Source: Sipunculus nudus
Lineage: Eukaryota > Annelida > Sipuncula > Golfingiida > Sipunculidae
DNA: 64,000 nt
Direction of reading: 5' to 3'
Assembly: GCA_026874595.1 (NCBI GenBank)
Contig: CM049318.1
Coordinates: 16,850,241-16,914,240, forward strand
Shown here piece by piece: positions 24,867 to 37,700 of this stretch (position 1 is its first letter; each line of letters opens with the position of its first letter). The translations under genes and the position numbers were made by a program. The notes under the pieces were generated by a model. The model had not been told where the DNA came from, did not search any database, and was given only the letters and a program-made list of their open reading frames with translations.

Positions 24867-25692
24867 AAGGTATGTGATGAATTTGGATCATGACCGTCGG
24901 TTTCGCCTCGTCGGCTCATCAGGTGACTGGAATTCAACTAGTTGCGATATTGGTTCTTATAATTTCTTTTTAGCACGGTTGGGTGCCCTTGGACCATGGC
25001 GGTAGGTGGAAACAATTTCCGGACGTTTGTTCAAAAGGTTCTTTTGTTTTGAGCTTATAATTGCTAGTTTCTCTGCCAAGCACAGATTGCACTGACGTGA
25101 AGAGGTCATAAATGTGTTTGACTGCTGGATTATAGACCAGGTGATAGTGAAGCTTTGTTGTTTGTCTTTCAGGGTCCAAATGTGTTTTGCAAGCTCGGTT
25201 TCGTTTGAATGGGTCCTGTGCGTGAATGATTTCTTGTGAATGACCTTTGTTTGAAGGTGCCTCCGGTCATGCCGGTGTATGAGTTTACTGTACCGTTACT
25301 GTGTACGTTGGCTTGGTAAACAATAGACGGGGTTAGACACTTTCCATTGAGAGGGCAGTCAGATTTGTCACGGCAGTTGCATAGCCTTTGTTGTGTGGGT
25401 TCTCCTTGTCGCCTTTCAGACAGTAATCTTGTATTGTGGCTTTGTATTATTGATCTAACGTTCTTCCTGCAGCTATAGCTAATTTTTAGATTGTTTTTGT
25501 TGAATAATTTGTGTAATGCGTGATTTTTTGGAAAGTGTTTGACTACAAGTCCAGTCACCTGACGAGCCGACGAGGCGAAACCAACGGTCGTGACCCAGAT
25601 TCATCACATACCTTAACATATTATGCTCTGTTGCAAAACATAGAGCGCTGTGTGACCGCGGAGGAAAGACTGCATACCCGCAGATCATTTCT

Positions 25693-25745
<53 letters not shown>

Positions 25746-26983
25746 TTATTAATTGGTAATGTAAGTGACGAGTCAGGCATGTGCTTAGACACATTTTGTA
25801 ACGGAGGTTTTGAAAGATAACACTATGGTAAAGGCGATGTGTTAGATAGGATAGTTAGATGCATCAAACTAGACGATTCCGTCCATATAAATGAGATATA
25901 ATAGTCGTATAAAGATTATTAACATAAAGAAACAAATAAATCAACCAAACTAAACAAAAATTCCTTTTTTTTTTAGAAAACTGCAATAACCTAAGTGAAA
26001 GGATTAATGAAAATATATGTCACCTGCCAGGCTCCATGAAAAATTCTGTATTGTCCAGCGCAAAGTAGGGGTTCCGGTCATCCCTCATGTCGGACATGTT
26101 GGCCATCCTTTGTCCGTACAAGAAGAACCCCTCGTCGCTGACCTCCAGCATGCCGCTGTTGTTATAACCAACCTGCCTCTGAGGGAATATGTCTTTCTTG
26201 AGGTCGGCGTCTGAGCTGAGACTGAAAACTAAAATGAAAAAAAAAAAGGAATGATATATCACTGTATGGTCAAGGAGAACATTATTATTACTAAAGAGAA
26301 CTGATTAAAAATGATTCAATAATATCCCCACTCCAAAGTCTCCTAGCAACTTCGCAAAGGGCTTGAGGAAGCGGTTGACACGCTAAATTGATTGCGAATG
26401 TCCAGAGCCTTTGAATATCTCAAAATCGGTATTTAATTGACTGAAATATTCTACGTGATAATTTTAATTGCACTAATTCAAAGCCGAACGTGGTATATAG
26501 CTCTTATCACGTGACTTACATATTGCTCCGATAGCACCTGTTGTCGGCTCGTCCCAGGTTACTTTGATACTGTCTTGTCTCCTTGTACGGAGGACCCTGT
26601 TGTCATCAATTGGGCTTTTTGCCATTTGTACCCCTAGTCGTGTTCGTTCCCCACCGATTGGTTCTGTCCCTTCTACTCCAGTTCCTGTTTTTGATTCATC
26701 AGGTAACGAGAGCAGCACGGTTACACCTGGGCGCACAAGAATAAAAATAGAGAGAACTCGGGCAGCGGACATTTGAGATCAGATAAACTATTTGTTTATA
26801 ATGTTTTTACCTATACTCAATGACACATAAATGAATCCATAAACCGTTGCGGTATCGTTAACATAATGGCAGGAAGAGATGAAACCATACACAAAAAATT
26901 GCTACACAGTTCTTAATCTTAATAGACACTTTTTTCCTAGCAATGCAATATCCCGTCATCGCAATCTTTCCACAACTACCCAC

Positions 26984-27014
<31 letters not shown>

Positions 27015-28738
27015 CCAGAAGACAAAACAATACATTAGTAGCATCTGTAAAACAACCAAACCCAACACAAAATTTATAGTTTTTATACTGACCCACACTG
27101 AAATATGTGTACTGAAATTGATACTATCTGGTATTTTTTACCGGAGATGTCAATCGGGGAGACAAAATATTCCTCAAACTAAGTTAGGAACACTTTGTGA
27201 ATCAATTATTGAATAGTGCCGGGTAATCCCAAACGAACACTGGATTTTTCAGTATCATTTTGGACTCTTGCTTCTATTTATACTACTCATATTTTATTTT
27301 GGTTATTTCTATTCCTGTGTCGTGATAACCGCCGTATTATCATATTTAATGTATTGGCGGTCGCTGTCTTACTTAAATATCTTATCATAATAAAAATAGC
27401 AGAATTTAAGATCAGTAAAATGTAATTGTACTTCTACACCTAAGGACTCGATATTGATTATTCTCTTACCACCAGAGACTACTGTGGTGACCAGCCCTGC
27501 CTCGTTTGTCACTTTCAAGGTGACGTAGTACGTTGTATTGTCTTGGAGTATTCCTGCCAGGTTGTTGTTGTATCCTATACGATTGGTACCCACGCTGGTG
27601 AAGTTCTGAATGTCTTCCTCTCCCGGCCGTGTTCCAATCGCCCAATGATTGTCTGTGATCTAAGGATTGAAATGTTACATCATGCATGTTACATCATACA
27701 CAATGCATTCTCTAAATTAAACTTACGTGGAAAGATTCTACAGGAAGAGTAGTAGCTGCTTAATGCGCTGTGTAATGGACAAGAAATTTGTCTTTCTTAT
27801 TATTTTATCTTCTTAATATTTTTTTAAAGTAAAGAATAAAGGTCCTTTGGCAAAAAGTCTTTCCTTCATCAGAGATTGTGCATGATATGCGGCATCTACT
27901 GGACGAGGATCTCATAACTATGCAGAAATGACATACATGTTAAATAAAACTGTGAATCTCTTATGTACCTGGATGAGAATGGTCTTGTAATCATTAAGTT
28001 TACTATTAAAGCATAACTTTCCCACAATGGTAATAACTCGGATTAATCTGTGATATCAGCTTGATGTGAATGCCTCCATCAACTAACCCCAGGACGACCC
28101 TCTCCATCATAAGACCCCCCCCCTGTCATCAGACACCCCATGATATCATGAGACACCCCGCCCTTATCGAAGTCGAGATTACTTGTAAGGGTTGCCATAA
28201 GAGATATAATTAGATTATATAGATTAAATTAAGAGATTTAAATACTGTTTGTGACATTTGAAAGAAGATAAAAGTACGATAACAGATCCCATAAAAACGT
28301 CATGTAAAATGCCAAATACCTCGCTCTCTTTGTCTTCGGACATCCAGACCACCATGATGGTATCGTTACTTCCTTGATGGGTCACAGGCTGCTGAGGAGA
28401 CCAGGGTGGATCCAGGTGCATGATATTCATCACTTCCGGTGGCGTGACATCAATGTAAAACCCATTGGATGACGTTACGACTTCCTGACCAGATCCTAAA
28501 TATATTGTCAGTATTGATAAAACTATTTGTTATATCAAAGACACATGAATTTTTTGGTTTAAAATACTTATAATCTTTGAATACTCTTCGTTATAATTCC
28601 GAAAGTGTAGACGAAAAATTCCAAAGGAAGAATGAAAAATTTAATTTATACTCGTACATGGAAATAAATACATATGCAACAGTATCTCCTTAAACGTATA
28701 ACTTTATGCGCACATATATACATAGCTAAGGCTGGAAA

Positions 28739-28785
<47 letters not shown>

Positions 28786-31700
28786 GATGTTATACTTATT
28801 ATGTCAATCTTTAATACATTCAACACCTCCGCAAATGACGTTTCATTGAATTTCTCATAACATGCTGTTTAAATAATAATATGACATTTATTGCATTATG
28901 AATATGAATATTTAACTCAGATTTGAATGTGCACCTGACAATAATTTATCCTTCATGTAAATGTAAAAAAAAGCTTCACACACCTGTCACCATTTTGACG
29001 GTGAGGTAGTACACCTGTAGACTCGTTGAGTTTGTTGTTGCATTGAAGATTGGTTCAGGCTCTGGTAAACTGAGACCATTCAGGTGTACACCGATGTTGC
29101 TTATGGAGGAATCGCTGCAGTCTCGGTTACACTCCATACATGGTTGACTGCACGGAAGGCATGGTGACTCGACCTTAAAATGAACCAAAGGTATTACGCT
29201 CTTGTGATTTTTTCATGAATTGCGAACATTTCTAAAACAATCCTATATTTAGCCATCGCGTTAAGACAAGTAGAATAGGTCACAGAAGGGCAACATAGAA
29301 CCGTCTCAATACTGACAATCCATATCTGTTCAGAAATGTTATGTTGTAACAATCGATATATCGTATTATTGTCGCATATTTTAACATGTGATAATCACCA
29401 CAGTATATTACTAAATATGAATTAACATTACCTGGAGGCTATTCGCAATCGAGGATTGTTTTAATTAATAATACAATTATGAATTATGGGTATTTTATGT
29501 TACAGCCTATTTATAATAGTGTTTAAAACAAGATTATTAAAATAAGGCAAGCATTTCTTCCCGGACCTTCCTGTAAGATTCCACCTCCGTGCCTCTTGGC
29601 GTGGTACCTATACCAGCATAAATGGACTCCACTGGACTCTGCCCTCCTCGAAACGTTTCAGCGTATCGACAAGGTTCATTTGTATAAGGAGGCATCCTGT
29701 ACCATGTACATTCAGTACAGTTAAAAATCATATTATGTAAAAAAAATACTGGGCATCTATGGTCTTTAGGATTAAAAGTTTAGAAGCACATAGAAATGAA
29801 ATCTCTTGATTTAAAACTCCTAAGTCACCCATTACATTAATCATTACATTAGGATCGGATATTTTTGATTTAGGTCTCCTAAAACACCGGCCCAAAATGC
29901 ATAATACGTCCAGAAACACTGGGAAACCATAACCATCTTTGCGAAATTTTCAAACTTACTCAATGTTTCTGAGATATGCCATTGTTCGTGGGGCATCAAA
30001 TACATCATACAGGGGTGCCAACCAGCCATCCTCATTCCACACCTGAGCTTGAAACAAGGCTTTGTTTGATAGTGTAGGTAAACCAGTCATTAACGCGACA
30101 ACCTGGTCATCAATGCGCACCGTTATTTGATAATCATCCTGAAAAAAAAAAAAAAATAACTAGCTGTTAGGTCATATAGACAGACGGACTGATAGATGAC
30201 TTTATAGAAAGGGAGATAGAACTGCTTCGTTCACTTATCAGGATATGAACTGTGACCCAAGCTAAATACCCAACTACTTATGTATAGAAGAGTATATTGT
30301 AAGAAAATATTGCCGAGGCTTAATTTTGTCGCTGAACGAGTTATGTGAAAGCATTCGTGGGAAAGGATATTGAAGTGCAAAAACAAAGAATATACTACTT
30401 TTAGATAAAATATTTCTCTCTGAATATTACGGGATTACCTACTTTCACTGGACTTGGGATGTTTTCATTCATCACCAGTTCAAATCTGTGAAACTTTTCT
30501 GACGGGTCAAACTTTAAGTCAGCTATTGACGTAGTCACTGTTCTATTCTCACTCTTTGACCAAAGGAGAAGCTGACTGGTTTCATTCTCTGTGGCATCTA
30601 CAATGTTATGTTTAATTACAGCTTCAAAACTATGTGCCTTTAATGAAACTTGACGACCTCTCAAAGAGTGCACACCTTTATCAACGACATCGTGTTAATG
30701 AAATGAAAACGAAAGGAAGGCCCTGCTCCAATAAGAAACGAGAGACTTAACCATCTACAAAATATACCTTCTACTAACCGTGATATCGATTACTAAGGGA
30801 TCTTGTTCAAAAATTGAGATATGGACAAGAAATTCCTACTATTAAGCTTATCTAGGTTTGGATCAGCAGATATATTGACATTTTACTTTAAGGCACATGC
30901 ACATCTGTCAAGCTGTCATTGGTTTATTTCTACTACTTCCAATTTTCTTTAAAACAAACTGACAAATCGCCTGACGGAAGGAATGATAGAAAAATGGTAC
31001 TAAAGAAATGATGGTAGAATGAAAGCAAATAATCTAGTAACAACTTGCTTGTTCGTATCTGTATTCCAAAGCCTTGTAATGCGTTCCATGTAAAGTTTGG
31101 TTTTCTGGACGTGTCTCCTCTCAGGTCGTCTGGTATTACGGTTCCTGAGACGTCGCTGTTTGTAGAATGTGGAGAACTGCTGTTACCCATGAAGTCCCAT
31201 ACCTCGCCCTCAGGGCCCTCCCGGAAACACACTGACGTCACAGCGTGCAGGATTCCCTCGGCGCATTTAAGTTCAAACTGTAGGGATCAAAATGAAAATT
31301 TTTTGGTAACTTTATTCTGTTCACTTAATATCATTTTCATTAAAACTGAATTGTCAATATAATTCCCATTATAAATATGACAGTTGACATTGCAAATCAG
31401 CTAAATGTCAACTATTCATTGAATCCAGATAAACTTTAATTTTCGTGAGTGGTAATGGCATCTTCGGAACATTTTTATTCCAAAATGCCGTAGATCCTCG
31501 TTAGACAGGACCAAGTTAAATTGGTTAGTTTTAGTATTTGATTGCATCAAATACAAATGCCGTATATGCTCGATTAACCAAACACAGATAAACTGAAAAT
31601 TATCGATTGTAAGTGGAATCCATAAAATGTAATAGATTCACATATGCACTATACACTTAGACAACATTCAGGAAACGGCTAATCAGATTGGACTGTTGAC

Positions 31701-34700
31701 TCATAGGATAATGGAAGCAACACGGACAATTCAATGAAACAAAAAAATGTATTTCGTTAAATCAAAAACAAAATAATTTAAAAAGTAGACAATCTAATAG
31801 TAACCTTGAAATTTCCTCCTGTTCCAATGTGGGCTGTCGTATGAATTGACGGAGCCAACATATTTGATGACGTCACGTCACGCCTCAGTTCCATGCCAAC
31901 GCCCGTCCGATTTTCATGTTTCACCTGTGCATGAAGAACGTTCACACATGCAAATTATTTTTAAACTTATAAATACCATTCCAAGATTATGTAAAGTGAT
32001 ATAATGAGCGACTGTTACCATTCTATGCTGGAATGTGACGTTACGATTAGTCATTCCGTTCATGCCCCTGGTTTGTACACCTCTCCATGCCGGGTCTGGA
32101 CCCGCCATGTTGTACCTTCTGTACGGACAAGCATCCGCGGAGGGAGAGGGAAGGTACAGGAGACTACCTAGAAAAGAACATATAACATTGATTAAAAGAG
32201 ATGCATAATGCAGCAGGTGAATGTATAAATCAATCAATTTTAAATAATTCATATGCAGGCATGCGTACAAAGAATTACTTTTATTGGATATTTTTTTTTC
32301 AGTAGGGTGATATGCAATGGTTTCATGATTGATTCCAATATCGTTTAAAACATTTTTATCTTATACAGTTGTTGTAGGATATTAACATCACTTATGTTGA
32401 GGTAATTATGTCATCATATCTCCGGGATCATTTGTATTGTTATAAATATCTTGTTCAGAGATTTTAAAAAGCATATTTAACAAACTTTGACAGAGGACTC
32501 GAACTTTGGTATTAAACTTAAACCTGAGAACAATTCTTCAAATAATAAATTGATTCTTTCATAGTTTTTATCGCATGGAATCGTATGCTTTGTTTCAACG
32601 ATGCCCCTTGAATGAGGATACAGCAAGAACAGTCACGAGGTGGTTCAAGGAGGCCTCCTTAAATATTCTACACTTATTTCACGGTTCAGATCTTTGTTCA
32701 AATGACCTTTACAGAGGTTTTATGTGAAAACGTAAGGGTTCCTTATTCTTCAGAACGATTCTTGTATCTAAGATTCTAATAATAACATATAAACATTCCC
32801 CAGTCAGTCAACTCTGTGAAGATTTAAGGATTCTAGCCAAAACCTGGCTTCTTACAGTGTGTACACGTACCTTTGACTTGTGTTAGTGAACTCTGGAACT
32901 TGAGGTCGCTCATGATGTTTGGACCGTCGATGACCGTTCCTGGTGTGGGAGGTGTAGGGTCCAGTAGGATCGTCTTGCTGATGGTTGTTATGTGTTTCCC
33001 AGCGCCATTCCTCGTCCTCAGGATGACGTAATAAGGGACTCTAGGCTGCAGGATCACAAGGTGTCATTGAAATTAACACCACGTGACATAAAATCATGGT
33101 CTCACCTTTCATTATGGCTGGCATCAAATATCATATCAAATATAATGTTTTTACCGCAATATAACATTCCAGGTGTGATACTAGGGGTAGTATTCAGATG
33201 CCTAACTCATTATATGAAATTTATTGATTTACGAATTTCTTATTCTTTACTCCTTCAATACGGAATAATCACATTCAAGACATCCCTTTACTGTCCCAAT
33301 TTCATTTTCTTTAAGGCCTTAACTCTCTAACTCAGGGAACCCTTGGCAGCACTATATTATTATATTAAAATGTTAAATTTAGCAATTCCTGATGGTATTA
33401 ACATATTGGCGAGGTATTGTACCTAATTTGGCAGAAAATTGGAGGGAATTCCGATGTTCTGCTTCGACTATATTTCACCATAATATGTATATTAACTTAC
33501 GAGTAGTCCAAGGTCCATGGCCCGAAGGTCAGTAATATTCTTGTTTAAAGTAATGTATGTGATATCCTCAGAATTCGGATCAGGCGATGAACACCCCGAG
33601 TCTTGAACCAGCGCGACCTCATACGTTGTGACGTCACTCTCTGGATCGTGGTAATCGGACCACGTGATCATGACGGTGGAGGGGTTAGACACGAACACTA
33701 CAGACTGTAAGAAAATATATTTTAAATAAATAATGAGTTCAGAAGCAACTTACTGTTTGACTATCACATTTAATCTGTACTCATATGTAATATTAGGGTA
33801 CTATATGTAGGCCTTCTGACACACATATTCAAGTATCTCACATTTCCGAAGTCATGTCCCACGGATAGCGTGCCTGTCTCTGGTGGCGTTATGTCGACGC
33901 GGAAGTCGGTGGCGGACATCATACATTCTCCGCTCTGGTCCACGGCTAGCACTGCCACGTGGTACCGTGTGTTGTGAAACATGGACAATCCCGTGGCCTT
34001 AACATAGGTGTTACCTACAACTGTTGTCAGCTCGTGTATGTCGAACAGGTGGCTGTAGTTTCCTGGTAACTCGTGCTCCGGGTTCAACACTAATCCCTGC
34101 AACAGATGAGAATTGACTTTGATCAAAGAGTATTCACAATTATAATAATAGTATAATTATTTTAGATTATATACAAAAGTAGATGATTATTTCATAAAAG
34201 GAACTTGAAAAGTTAGACAAAAAAAAATTTCAAAACTTCATTCGCGAACTACTGGCTACAAAACATATGTCTCTCATCAACAGGGGAATGAAACAAACTT
34301 CCTGGAATATGGAGGAAAAACGGCCCAGGATGTGTACCATCGACCCAAAGGCATCAGTATTTGTTTACAAGTATATAGTTGACCCTTTTGCATATTAGGT
34401 TTTGTTTTTACCATTAGATCACCGTTGAACCTCCAAGCTTGCCCCTTACCAAACACTTCATCTACATTTATTGGGGAGGATTTTAGGACAATGCATATTT
34501 AAGTATTTACCAGGTCTGTACAGTTGATGTTGTAGATGTCAGGGTTGTACGTCCCTATCCCCCAGCGGTAGAAGATCGTCGGGTAGATGAATCTGAAGTT
34601 CTTCCACGTGATTTCAACCTCCTGGTCCGAGGGTACATACCTGTAATAACCAATCAGCGGTCACAGTAGAATATCACAATGTTCACCCGGAAACAGTCAT

Positions 34701-37700
34701 GACAACTATGGCAAGGAAGATGTTGTATCTTATAACAAGTGACGCTTCAAAATTATCCATTAATAACTTTAATTATAATCAAGAGTCATATCGTTTAAGT
34801 GCCTTCACTTTTGCCTTGGCTCATCATTTCAGTCATATCAGTCATTTTAATAATAATTGTACTTGTATTAAGTAAAACGATTTAAACTCTAATCTTTCAC
34901 GTCATCAAATTGTCTTGTTTGAGGCAAATGAGGCCTGGGACCTGGCAATGACTATAAACGTCCCCTGGAAAACACTTCCACCTGTACCATAATATTCATG
35001 GGAGAACGTCTTGGCAATATTTTAACATCAACAAGTTTAGAATTATTAATCACAAAATAGTAAATATGTAGCACTGCTTTACCAAATATGTAATTCTTAT
35101 TATTCTTATTTGGAGACCCCTGTTAAGAGAAGAAAGAAGACTAATCACCAGCGTAGGCCTAAAAACCCGTGTGAGAAGAATTCTTTGATCTATACACAAC
35201 ATACGTACTTTATGCTTAAGAAAAGTCACACTGAGTACTAACGGTTTAACGTTGACTTCTCCATATGTCACAATACTTCCTCCAACTCCAACACGGATGC
35301 CGCTAGATGTCACCTCCGTCACTGCTGTAGAGACACTGTAAGCGCGCACAGTCATGTAGTAAGTGGCCGTTCTCGGTATCAGCTGCAGATTCTCGAAGGT
35401 CCAGGTTTTGTTCAGACCCACATTCACAAAGGGGTGGACATTTGTTCGTGTCAGTGGAAACCTTCGGTCATTTCCGGCCGCTACTTCGTACCATGCGACT
35501 TCCTGATGACGAGCCTTTTCGGCTTCCATATCATCTATATATCAAGATAAAGTAGATGTCACATTATCTCGGAGAACGTATCGCATAGAATAATGACAAA
35601 ATCATAGATGTTACATTACCTCTGCTTCATGTCACTTAAAGATAATAACATTATGATCACATTACCTCAGGTTCAACATGACCGAAACATAAAATAAACA
35701 TAATCACTTAAATATCACGTCTTAGCACATAGTTTTACTGTAAGTTGTGAGACGATTCATTCGAATATATCCTGCATTGAATAATAATGTTATATTACAT
35801 CTAGTCCAACGTTAAAGTCAAATGGCAACCATTCATTCCTTCTTATCAGCATATTTGAATATGCACCTTTTTTAAGATCGGCTAACTTTAGAAAATATCT
35901 ACTTCAAAGTATCTTAGTTTACCGTTTGGTGGTGCAGTGTCTGGATTTTCAGTATCGGTACCAAAACCGTCCCAGTTAGCGGACAGTGTGGTGATGGATG
36001 GCTGGGTAGTGAGACAGAAGCCGACGACTGGTCCGTCACGCACCACTCCTGGTACCAGTGGATCCACCTGTATGGTGATGCCGTCAGACTGCAGACCATA
36101 CGTGTAGCCGAGTAGGTTTGTCGCCCGGACAATTGTGAAATAAGTCTCCCCGTCAACAAGCTGCAGCTCATCGAGGGTGCGCTGCAGTGTTTCTGTAACA
36201 CAGATAAAAAACAATGGACATTTACTATTGGTCTCATAATAGTGTATTTATAAGGCCATGCATGTATTTTTATGATAATTATTACTTTACTATATTGTCA
36301 ATTCTGTCTCTTACATAAGCGTCAAATTATTCGTATTTCAGATGGCCTCTGTCGGTATGATCACTCCTCCTGGATATGCAGTAGTACACGGTGTAGAAAA
36401 CCTATAAAATGTACCTAGAAGATGCTTCTGGAAGATTATTTGATAGATATCCTTGTCTCCAATTATTAGTTAAGATATAATAAAATTAAATGAAGAAAAA
36501 GCGTTCTGTTCAATGAGTGGCACAATCTCTCACAGTAGTATGTAATGTAATGATGGGACTATGTACTTCAATTCTAACCAGGCTTTAAATGATAAGGTCC
36601 GTCACAATTGCTAGATCCGGTGAGTATAGTCAAGATATTTTAGGCAAGACAAGCAGAGGTAGGCTCGGTCGTTTGACGATCGTACCACCTCGCAACAAGG
36701 CCTGCATGAGATTCGGCGTCAATTGCTGGTAAAGCTGATAACTTACCAAAGTGGGACTGAAAATGCAATAGTATTATGACAAAAACACCACTGGATGGTT
36801 AGGGACAGTCCTTTTGAATTACCTTTATCTCAGTCCACAGAGGGATCTCTAAGCGCAGAAGAGAGCATAGAAGGTGTCTATACTTTTGCAGAACATGCCT
36901 CTTTACCCTCTCCGCTATGGCTGTGTATGAGAACACATGAACCTGGTCGGCTTTACCTTTTTCTGTATGTCCGCAATATACCTGCAGCCTTGTTCCCAAC
37001 AGGAGGCCTGAGGTTGTTTCTTTCACGTAGGTCAGTGTTTCCTATGTTTTCATCTTAATGTTAATCTTACCTATAGGTAGATCGGTATATGGTAGCACCA
37101 CGTGACCTCCGACTCGTCTGATGGACCACTGTAGATGTTGTAGCGGACAGGGATCACCCCTCAGGTCCCAGTTGGCACTCAGACTGTCACTGAAGCTCTG
37201 ATAGTCTCTGTATAAAATCAGATTATATTGGTATTTGTATAAAATCAGACCGGGATAGGTATTTAGTGGAAATATTACATTTAAAGACGTTAGTATCAAC
37301 CAAAACGGAGCTTTTTTGGTCAGCATCTTTCAACACTTGTCTAAACTGTTGGACATTCTGAAAAAAGGATTATATTTGGAAAAAAAACAGAGACTTAAGT
37401 TTCCTTGAGAATGGACGTGTTGATTTGTTTTAAATTTTTGAAAACTGAACCAAAACCTAAAATCTGACCTTTACTGTGTGACACACTCCCACAGCATCGC
37501 CTGAATTGCTTAATCCGGCATTGGTCTGAAGCTTAAATTAAATGTTGTGTTTTGCTAACTGACAGCGTGGCAAAGGCAAATCGCCACAATTTAACCAGAC
37601 TGAAAGTTAACTTATGTTTGAACACTCCCTTATACTATTATTGGTGATTCATGGTGGTACGTCGATCTCAGCTATATTACTTTTATAAAACTGTCTCATA

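Larger units (their letters stand above)
24820..25741 (-). mobile_element. Decayed Penelope-like retroelement 3' end with inverted terminal segments, inserted between (TA)n tracts
   Basis: Between two (TA)n runs (24820-24863 and 25696-25741) lies an element whose ends are inverted copies of each other: about 24863-24932 matches the reverse complement of about 25550-25618. Inside, on the minus strand, a broken reading frame (about 25548 to 24960) keeps features of the Penelope C-terminus: [18 protein letters not shown], a [16 protein letters not shown] cysteine cluster, the GIY-YIG-type [13 protein letters not shown], and [14 protein letters not shown] near the end. A frameshift separates the last parts and the reverse transcriptase is absent, so this is a 5'-truncated dead copy. 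It lies in the intron between exons 55 and 56 of the giant gene, in the same orientation as the gene. Confidence 0.85.

Noticed and set aside
25520-25759. Plus-strand frame ending in a run of Tyr-Ile
   Set aside because: Antisense to the Penelope-like remnant and extended by the (TA)n tract; not a gene.
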